DNA from: an uncultured Bacilli bacterium
GTDB lineage: Bacteria; Bacillota_I; Bacilli_A; RF39; UBA660
Assembly (NCBI GenBank): GCA_934096705.1
Contig: CAKOMR010000001.1
Span: 62,001 to 126,000 of the forward strand
DNA length: 64,000 nt
Reading direction: 5' to 3'
Shown here: piece by piece, positions 58,225 through 64,000 of the stretch
Layout: each line of letters begins with the position of its first letter
Numbering within the stretch: the first letter of the stretch is position 1
Translations under genes and position numbers: made by a program
The notes under the pieces: model-generated
Told to the model about the DNA's origin: nothing
What the model saw: only the letters and a program-made list of their open reading frames with translations
The model's database searches: none

Positions 58225-59109
58225 ATGATAATAGGATCACATGTAAGTTTTAATAATGGACTTTTAGGATGTGTAAAACAATCTTTAAGTTATGGAGCAA
58301 ATACATTTATGTTTTATACTGGAGCTCCACAAAATACTGTAAGAAAAGCTCTTGATAATGAAAACACTAAAGAAGCTATTTTACTTATGAAAGAAAATAA
58401 TATTGATATAAATAATGTAGTGTGCCATGCACCATATATAATAAATCTTGCAAATAAAGAAGTATTAAGTAAATGGGAATTTAGTATTTCATTTTTAAAA
58501 ACTGAGATATCTAGATGTGAAGCACTTGGAGTTAAATATATTGTAGTTCATCCTGGAAGTAGTTTAAAAATGGATAGAAATGTGGCTTTAAAAAATATAA
58601 GTGATGCATTAAACTACACTATAAATGCCGATACAAATGTAACAGTTTTACTAGAGACTATGGCTGGTAAAGGTAGTGAATGTGGCGTTAATATTTCTGA
58701 ACTTAAATTTATTTTAGATAACGTTATTTTCAAAGAAAAAATTGGTATATGTTTAGATACTTGTCATTTAAATGATTCTGGGGTAAATATTTCGGATTTT
58801 GATAATTATTTAAAATCATTTGATGAAGAAATTGGCATAAATAAAATTGGCTGTGTTCATGTAAATGATAGTAAAAATACTTTAGGCTCAAAAAAAGATA
58901 GACATGAAAATATTGGCTTTGGAACTATTGGTTTTGATAATCTAATAAATGTAATTTATTCTGACAAATTAAAAAATGTTCCTAAAATATTAGAAACACC
59001 TTTTGTAGAGGAATATCCTCCCTACAAATTCGAAATTAGTGAAATTAAGGAAAAGGTTTTTAATCCTCATTTAAAAGAAGATGTTATAGATTATTATAAA
59101 AATCTTTGA
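58225..59109 (+). CDS. nfo: Endonuclease IV (AP endonuclease)
   Basis: 294-aa zinc TIM-barrel endonuclease cleaving at abasic sites. GSHVSFNNGL, VCHAPYIINLA, VVHPGSSLKM, LLETMAGKGSECG, CLDTCHLNDSG, CVHVNDSKNTLGSKKDRHENIGFGTIG and LETPFVEE carry the metal ligands. The neighbour is YqfT-like, as in the Bacillus yqfS-yqfT locus, though here convergent. Confidence 0.96.
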   Translation: MIIGSHVSFNNGLLGCVKQSLSYGANTFMFYTGAPQNTVRKALDNENTKEAILLMKENNIDINNVVCHAPYIINLANKEVLSKWEFSISFLKTEISRCEALGVKYIVVHPGSSLKMDRNVALKNISDALNYTINADTNVTVLLETMAGKGSECGVNISELKFILDNVIFKEKIGICLDTCHLNDSGVNISDFDNYLKSFDEEIGINKIGCVHVNDSKNTLGSKKDRHENIGFGTIGFDNLINVIYSDKLKNVPKILETPFVEEYPPYKFEISEIKEKVFNPHLKEDVIDYYKNL

Positions 59110-59354
59110 TATTTAGAAAAGTATTCAATATATACTTTTTTTATTTTCTCGAAATTATTTCCTTGATAGTGATCTTTATATCTATCTATTTTAAATAAAT
59201 TAGGATTTTTAAGCATTTCTTTATAATTTTTCTTTACAAATGCGTAAGTAAAATTTAGCTCACTTTCACTTAAAGTTATATTTTTACTTTTTGCAAAGTT
59301 ATTTACATCATCTTTTGTTATTGATTGCATATATTTATCGATCATATTAAACAT
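59094..59354 (-). CDS. YqfT/DUF2624-like small protein
   Basis: 86 aa, helical: IDKYMQSITKDDVNNFAKSKNITLSESELNFTYAFVKKNYKEMLKNPNLF. The layout (x-SITxDDxxxFAxxxxIxLSxxxxxxIxxFVK) is that of the DUF2624 family (B. subtilis YqfT, next to nfo/yqfS). Converges on and overlaps the nfo end by 16 nt. Function unknown. The assignment rests on pattern plus synteny. Confidence 0.65.
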   Translation of the reverse strand: MFNMIDKYMQSITKDDVNNFAKSKNITLSESELNFTYAFVKKNYKEMLKNPNLFKIDRYKDHYQGNNFEKIKKVYIEYFSKYQRFL

Positions 59355-59413
59355 AAAATTAAATTCACCCTAATATATAGTATGATTTAATAATTATTTT
59401 GAATACTAATAAT

Positions 59414-61189
59414 ATGGAAAAGTATGTTAAATTCTTAAAAATATTTATAATATCATTTTTTATAATTTTAAGTATTTACTTTATTATAACGTATACGAAT
59501 AAACATGAATATTATTTAAATAGACTTATTTTTAAAACAAGTAGGATAGTAAGTGTTGATAGTCCTTTAAGGGGACAAATATTTGACAAAAATGGAGTTT
59601 TACTCGTGGGAAATAAAAAAATATATAACCTTGCTTATCATATAAAAAATAATGAGAATCTAGATGATGTGGTAAAAAGCGCTTTAAAGATATTTCCTGA
59701 GTTAGATTCTGCGCAGGTTTATGAAAGTTTAAATAAAGGCTACTTATATGAAGATAAAATAATAAAAAAAAATTTAACAAATGAAGAGGTTGAAAAAGTT
59801 CTTTCAAGTAATCCAAACGATTTTTTTATAAAAGAAACTTATGAAAGATTTTATCAATTTGGTTTAACTTTAAAAAATATTTTTGGTTCAGTAAGCAAAA
59901 TAAGCAAAGAAAATAAATCCTATTATTTAGAAAATGGCTATAGTATTTGGGATAGTGTTGGCATAAGTGGACTTGAAAAAGAATATGAAGAATATTTAAA
60001 AGGAGTAAAAGCAAAATACAAAGTTAATTCAGATAATACTTTATCTTTAATAAGTCCGCCTAAAAATGGAAGTGATTTATATTTATCAATTGATATAAAT
60101 CTAGTAAATAAAGTAAATGACATAATTAAAGAGGAACTTATAAATGCTAAGAAAAAGCCTAATACTGAATATTTAAATGATACATATGTTATTATTTCAA
60201 AACCTAAAACCGGAGAAATTATTTCAATTAATGGTCAAAGATATTTAAATGATGATTATTTTACAGATATTAGTTTTAATAATATAACTTCTTCGTTTAC
60301 AATGGGATCAGTTGTTAAAGGCGCTACCATTTCAGTAGGGTACAAATATGATTTAATTGATTATAATAAAAAAGTTTTAGATGGCTGCGTAAAACTTGCA
60401 AATTTAACAGAAAAATGTTCTTTTCAAAGGCTTGGTTATTTGGATGATATTAAAGCATTAGAAATGAGCTCTAACTATTATCAGTTTTTAATTGCTATTT
60501 CTTTAGCAGGTAAAAAATACATTCCGAATATGAAACTTGAGGTTTCAAATAATGAATTTGACATTTACCGAAATATGCTTGCTTCTTATGGACTTGGCAT
60601 TATTACAGGAATTGATTTACCAAATGAAAAAATTGGCTTAATTGGTAAAAAAGTAAGCCCTGATTTACTTTTAAATTTAGCAATTGGTCAGTATGATACG
60701 TATACTCCGATAGAACTTTTAAACTATATAAACACACTTGCTTCGAAAGGTGAAAAAAGAAGTCCTAGCTTAGTTTATCAAATTAAAAATTATGGAAATG
60801 TGATTTATCAAAATAATTATGAAATTAAAGAAAATGTTGATTTATCAAAAGAGTATTATGATAGAATTTTCAAAGGATTTTATAATGTAATGAATTATGG
60901 AACGGGTAAAGGATATATGAATTATAATTTAAATCCTGCGGGTAAGACGGGGACAAGTGAATCATTTTTAGATACAGATAATGATGGTAAAATTGATACA
61001 AAAACGCTTTCTTTAACTATGGCAGGCTTTTTTCCAGTAGAAAACCCTGAGTATAGTTTGGTGGTAGTAAGCCCTAATGCTTCACATAATAATAGTAAAA
61101 AAGAGTATATATATTATATTACAAATCGGGTATCACGAAAAATAACTGATTATTTTAACTCATTAAATGTGAAAAGCCTTGAAAAATAG
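59414..61189 (+). CDS. Class B penicillin-binding protein (transpeptidase)
   Basis: About 591 aa. One N-terminal membrane helix (FLKIFIISFFIILSIYFIITY), a dimerisation domain with DSPLRGQIFDKNGVLL and the transpeptidase domain: SxxK in FTMGSVVKGA, SSN in EMSSNYYQF, and KTGT in PAGKTGTSES. It cross-links peptidoglycan, elongation (PBP2/PbpA-like) or septal/spore type. ATG 59414 or TTG 59399 start; no SD is visible for either. Its presence shows a real cell wall, unlike Mollicutes. Confidence 0.9.
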   Translation: MEKYVKFLKIFIISFFIILSIYFIITYTNKHEYYLNRLIFKTSRIVSVDSPLRGQIFDKNGVLLVGNKKIYNLAYHIKNNENLDDVVKSALKIFPELDSAQVYESLNKGYLYEDKIIKKNLTNEEVEKVLSSNPNDFFIKETYERFYQFGLTLKNIFGSVSKISKENKSYYLENGYSIWDSVGISGLEKEYEEYLKGVKAKYKVNSDNTLSLISPPKNGSDLYLSIDINLVNKVNDIIKEELINAKKKPNTEYLNDTYVIISKPKTGEIISINGQRYLNDDYFTDISFNNITSSFTMGSVVKGATISVGYKYDLIDYNKKVLDGCVKLANLTEKCSFQRLGYLDDIKALEMSSNYYQFLIAISLAGKKYIPNMKLEVSNNEFDIYRNMLASYGLGIITGIDLPNEKIGLIGKKVSPDLLLNLAIGQYDTYTPIELLNYINTLASKGEKRSPSLVYQIKNYGNVIYQNNYEIKENVDLSKEYYDRIFKGFYNVMNYGTGKGYMNYNLNPAGKTGTSESFLDTDNDGKIDTKTLSLTMAGFFPVENPEYSLVVVSPNASHNNSKKEYIYYITNRVSRKITDYFNSLNVKSLEK

Positions 61190-61199
61190 GTAGATATAT

Positions 61200-61208
61200 T
61201 GGTATAAT
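61200..61208 (+). promoter_or_regulatory. Extended -10 promoter of rpmG-efp
   Basis: TGG-TATAAT (61200-61208) is a TGn-TATAAT box, followed by the SD AAGGAGGG. Confidence 0.6.
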
Positions 61209-61238
61209 ATTAACGTACTTGAAAAAGGAGGGATAACT

Positions 61239-61403
61239 ATGGCTAAAAATGAAAATAGAAAAGAAGTAACTATCAAATGTACTAATTGTGGTAAAGAACT
61301 TCGCCCAGTAAGTAAAAATAAGAAAAATAATCCTGATAGATTAGAACTTAAAAGATACTGCTCAGCTTGTCATAAACATGTTGTAGCAAAAGAAAAGAAA
61401 TAG
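61239..61403 (+). CDS. rpmG: 50S ribosomal protein L33
   Basis: 54 aa starting MAKNENRKEVTIKCTNCGKEL and ending RYCSACHKHVVAKEKK; two CxxC pairs bind zinc. AAGGAGGG precedes the ATG. It is followed by efp after 11 nt. Clearly real although short. Confidence 0.93.
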   Translation: MAKNENRKEVTIKCTNCGKELRPVSKNKKNNPDRLELKRYCSACHKHVVAKEKK

Positions 61404-61414
61404 GGAGGTAAGTT

Positions 61415-61975
61415 ATGTTTATTAATATTAATGATATTAAAAATGGTATGACTATTATAATGGATGGTAACTTATGTACTATTCAAGAATTTCAACATGT
61501 TAAACCTGGTAAAGGACCTGCTTTTGTTAGAATTAAACTAAAAAACTTAAGAACTGGTTCAACTACTGAAGATACTTATAATACAAATCTTAAAATTCAA
61601 AAAGCTCATATAGATAGATGTGAAGTTCAATATTTATATAGTAGTGGAGATAATTACACATTTATGAATAATGAAACTTATGAACAAATTGAAGTATCTG
61701 CAAAAATACTTGGAGACAATGTTAAATTTATTAAAGAAGGTCTTACTTTAAATTTAGATATTTATGAAGGTGAAATAATTGGCATTACACTTCCTGAAAA
61801 AGTTGAATATGAAGTTATTGAAACTGAACCAGCAGTAAAAGGAAATACTACAAATAATGCTAATAAAGATGCTAAAATTGAAACTGGTTATGTTGTAAAA
61901 GTACCTTTATTTATAAATCAAGGTGAAAAGATTTTAGTTTCTACTAAAGATGGTAAATATTCTGGAAGAGCTTAA
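61415..61975 (+). CDS. efp: Elongation factor P
   Basis: 186 aa, three OB/KOW-like domains. NDIKNGMTIIMDGNLCTIQEFQHVKPGKGPAFVRIKLKNLRTGSTTEDTY includes the modifiable Lys in KPGKGPAF. Rescues ribosomes at polyproline stretches, such as those in the Pro-rich protein at 51551. SD is GGGAGG. Confidence 0.97.
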   Translation: MFININDIKNGMTIIMDGNLCTIQEFQHVKPGKGPAFVRIKLKNLRTGSTTEDTYNTNLKIQKAHIDRCEVQYLYSSGDNYTFMNNETYEQIEVSAKILGDNVKFIKEGLTLNLDIYEGEIIGITLPEKVEYEVIETEPAVKGNTTNNANKDAKIETGYVVKVPLFINQGEKILVSTKDGKYSGRA

Positions 61976-61989
61976 GTGCTCTTTTTTTT
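61967..61989 (+). terminator. Terminator after efp
   Basis: Stem AGAGC (61967-61971) / GCTCT (61978-61982), 6-nt loop and T run, overlapping the efp stop. Confidence 0.8.
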
Positions 61990-62009
61990 ATGTAAATAAA
62001 ATGCCTAAA

Positions 62010-62023
62010 GTTGCATTTGCAAC
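62010..62023. promoter_or_regulatory. Palindrome upstream of pflB
   Basis: GTTGCA-TT-TGCAAC, arms of 6 bp, 52 nt before the pflB start. Possible operator. Confidence 0.35.
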
Positions 62024-62074
62024 AAAATTATAATATATAGTTATGTTATTATAAACTATGCTAGGAGTGATTAA

Positions 62075-64000
62075 ATGAATTATTATGATAAATTTGTGAA
62101 AGGAACATGGTGCAGTTCAATAGATGTTGAAAACTTTATTGGCCTAAACTATAAAGAATATTTAGGTGATGAAAAGTTTTTAAGTAAACCAAGTGATAAG
62201 ACTATTAACATTATGGAAAAAGTAAATAGTTTATTACAAGAAGAACTAAAGAAAAAAGTTTTAGATATAGAAACTTCAAAAGTAAGTGGTATTAATAATT
62301 TTTTACCAGGTTATATTTGTCCTGAAGATGATGTAATTGTTGGTCTTCAAACAGATAAGCCACTTAAAAGAATGATTAATCCTTATGGTGGAATTAGAAT
62401 GGTTTATTCATCTCTTACAGCTTATGATTATAAACTTGATGAAAATATTAATAAGTATTTTAGTGAATTTAGAAAAACACATAATGATGGAGTTTTTGAT
62501 GCTTATACAGATGAAATGAAACTTGCAAGACATGTTCATTTATTAACTGGACTTCCTGATAGTTATGGACGAGGAAGAATTATTGGAGACTATCGCCGTA
62601 TTGCATTATATGGAACTGATTACTTAATAAAATGTAAAATTGAAGATAAAAAAAATCTTCCTTCTGATATGAGTGATGAAGTTATTAGGCTCTCTGAAGA
62701 GATTAGCATGCAAATAAAAGCTTTAAAAGAGCTTACTTTAATGGCTAAAAGTTATGGATTTGATATTTCAGTTCCTGCTCAAAATAGCCGTGAAGCTGTA
62801 GAGTGGACATATCTAGGTTATCTTGCAGCAGTTAAAGAAAATAATGGCGCTGCCATGAGTTTAGGTAGAGTAGATGCGTTTTTTGATATTTATTTTGAAA
62901 AAGATTTAAGTGAAGAAAAGATTACTGAAAGTGAGATTCAAGAAATAATTGATAATTTTGTTATTAAATTAAGACTTGTAAGACATTTACGAACACCAGA
63001 GTATGATGAACTTTTTTCAGGTGATCCAACTTGGGTAACTTGTGCTATCGGAGGAATGAAGGATGGTGCGTCTCTTGTTACAAAAACAAGTTATCGTATT
63101 ATCCATACACTTGAAAATTTAGGTTCTGCACCAGAGCCAAATATAACTATTTTATATAGTGAAAACTTACCAATTAATTTTAAAAAGTATTGCGCAAAAA
63201 TTTCTATTAAAACAGATTCAATTCAATATGAAAATGATGATTTAATGAGTAAAGTTTTTGGACATGACTATGGTATTGCATGCTGCGTTTCCGCTATGAG
63301 ACTTGGCAAAGATATGCAATTTTTCGGAGCAAGATGTAACCTTGCAAAAGCTCTTTTATATTCAATTAATGGTGGCGTAGATGAGATAGAAAATACTAAA
63401 GTTTTTGAAAATATTTCTAAAAATAATGAAGAAGTTTTAGATTATAATACGGTTATAAAAGATTTTAAAATAGTACTTTCTAAAGTTGCCAAACTTTATG
63501 CAAATACAATGAATGTAATTCACTATATGCATGATAAATATGCTTATGAAAGTGTTATGATGGCACTTCATGATACAAATGTAAACCATCTTATGGCTTA
63601 TGGCGTCGCAGGCCTTTCTGTAGTAGTAGATAGTTTATCTGCAATAAAATATGCTAAAGTAAAACCAGTTCGTGATGAAAATGGTATAGCTATAGATTTT
63701 ACTATCGAAGGGGACTATCCAAAATACGGAAATGATGATGATAGGGTAGACTTTATTGCAAAGGAAGTATTAAGCTATTTTTATGAAGAATTAAAAAGTG
63801 TTAAAACTTATAAAAATGCAAAACCAACAATGTCAATTTTAACTATTACCTCAAATATTGTATATGGAAAAAGTACTGGTAGTACTCCAGATGGAAGAAA
63901 AAAAGGACAACCTTTTGCACCGGGAGCTAATCCAATGCATGAAAGAGATAAAAGTGGCGCTATTGCATCACTAAATTCGGTAGCAAAAATTGATTATATA
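62075..64000 (+). CDS. pflB: Formate C-acetyltransferase (pyruvate formate-lyase), 3' end beyond window
   Basis: 642 codons in frame to the window end; full PFL is about 740-750 aa, so the C-terminal glycyl-radical loop (RVSGY) is outside. Visible are FVKGTWCSSIDVENFI at the start, SYGRGRIIGDYRRIALYG, the adjacent catalytic cysteines in DYGIACCVSAMRLGKDMQFFGARCNLAKALL, and the STPDGRKKGQPFAPGANPMH segment. The reaction is pyruvate + CoA to acetyl-CoA + formate, used under anaerobic conditions. SD is AGGAGTG. A typical GNG or TGCAAC dyad upstream could be regulatory. Confidence 0.95.
   Translation, partial: MNYYDKFVKGTWCSSIDVENFIGLNYKEYLGDEKFLSKPSDKTINIMEKVNSLLQEELKKKVLDIETSKVSGINNFLPGYICPEDDVIVGLQTDKPLKRMINPYGGIRMVYSSLTAYDYKLDENINKYFSEFRKTHNDGVFDAYTDEMKLARHVHLLTGLPDSYGRGRIIGDYRRIALYGTDYLIKCKIEDKKNLPSDMSDEVIRLSEEISMQIKALKELTLMAKSYGFDISVPAQNSREAVEWTYLGYLAAVKENNGAAMSLGRVDAFFDIYFEKDLSEEKITESEIQEIIDNFVIKLRLVRHLRTPEYDELFSGDPTWVTCAIGGMKDGASLVTKTSYRIIHTLENLGSAPEPNITILYSENLPINFKKYCAKISIKTDSIQYENDDLMSKVFGHDYGIACCVSAMRLGKDMQFFGARCNLAKALLYSINGGVDEIENTKVFENISKNNEEVLDYNTVIKDFKIVLSKVAKLYANTMNVIHYMHDKYAYESVMMALHDTNVNHLMAYGVAGLSVVVDSLSAIKYAKVKPVRDENGIAIDFTIEGDYPKYGNDDDRVDFIAKEVLSYFYEELKSVKTYKNAKPTMSILTITSNIVYGKSTGSTPDGRKKGQPFAPGANPMHERDKSGAIASLNSVAKIDYI

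Noticed and set aside
1..64000. Mycoplasma-type genetic code (UGA = Trp)
   Set aside because: Several genes end cleanly with UGA (for example prpC, thyX, sigG) and conserved Trp residues are UGG, and a PBP shows a cell wall.
1..64000. CRISPR array, prophage or insertion sequence
   Set aside because: No regularly spaced direct repeats, no transposase, integrase or phage structural genes were seen. The only invertible-type structure is the inverted-repeat segment at 15080-15426, which carries no transposase.

Overview
The window is about 64 kb of AT-rich, gene-dense bacterial DNA that reads with the standard bacterial code: UGA is a real stop in several genes and Trp is UGG. Gene order and content point to the Bacillota, class Bacilli. 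Clear Bacillus-type neighbourhoods are lexA / small membrane peptide / tkt / SirA-like / yneF, rimP-nusA-ylxR-infB-rbfA-truB, parE-parC, ylbD-ylbE and nfo-yqfT-like. A sigma-G-like sporulation factor, CotJB/CotJC, YlbD, a YlmC/YmxH-type protein and a SirA-like protein suggest an endospore former or a recent descendant of one. A class B PBP shows a peptidoglycan wall. A pyruvate formate-lyase at the right edge suggests anaerobic growth. The likely source is an uncultured gut Bacilli lineage (inference).

Layout. 1-2.3 kb: end of a membrane protein, a short UvrD-like helicase, a NUDIX hydrolase and tRNA-Val/Thr. 2.5-6 kb: a secreted-protein plus ABC-transporter operon of unknown role. 6-15 kb: GT4 glycosyltransferase, tRNA-Tyr/Gln/Lys, then fmt, a PgsA-type synthase, rlmN, prpC-prkC, rsgA and rpe. 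15.0-17.7 kb: a segment bounded by 28-bp inverted repeats, carrying a promoter, in front of a large cell-surface protein. 17.7-21.4 kb: the lexA/tkt/SirA-like/yneF block. 21.4-27.2 kb: surface and accessory genes (amidoligase, TasA-like protein, membrane-anchored serpin). 27.3-31.4 kb: folD-glyA-thyX-tmk. 31.5-42.8 kb: cotJB-cotJC, mnmA, lspA-rluD-rhomboid, L28, ruvA-phosphatase-ruvB, sigG and a UPF0316 protein. 42.8-45.4 kb: a large surface protein whose 3' end matches an adenine-rich template repeat just downstream, as in a diversity-generating retroelement (DGR). 45.4-52.4 kb: the nusA-infB-truB operon. 52.5-64 kb: parE-parC, ylbD-ylbE, a type IV pilin-like protein, nfo, PBP, L33, EF-P and pflB (cut by the window end).

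Two findings stand out. First, a DGR-like cassette: the template at 45162-45275 has 15 AAC codons, and 12 of its 13 substitutions against the variable region at 44813-44932 fall on template adenines. No reverse transcriptase is encoded in the window, so it must act in trans or be lost. Second, a candidate invertible promoter at 15080-15426, whose opposite end faces a terminator that works only on the minus strand. The two downstream proteins appear to share the same C-terminal domain type, so the organism may vary one surface-protein family by both on/off switching and targeted hypermutation.

Many promoters are readable: TTGACA-like -35 boxes, 17-nt spacers, and frequent extended TGn-TATAAT boxes. 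For rlmN, lspA, mnmA and perhaps two other genes, the -10 box sits so close to the start codon that leaderless mRNAs are likely.
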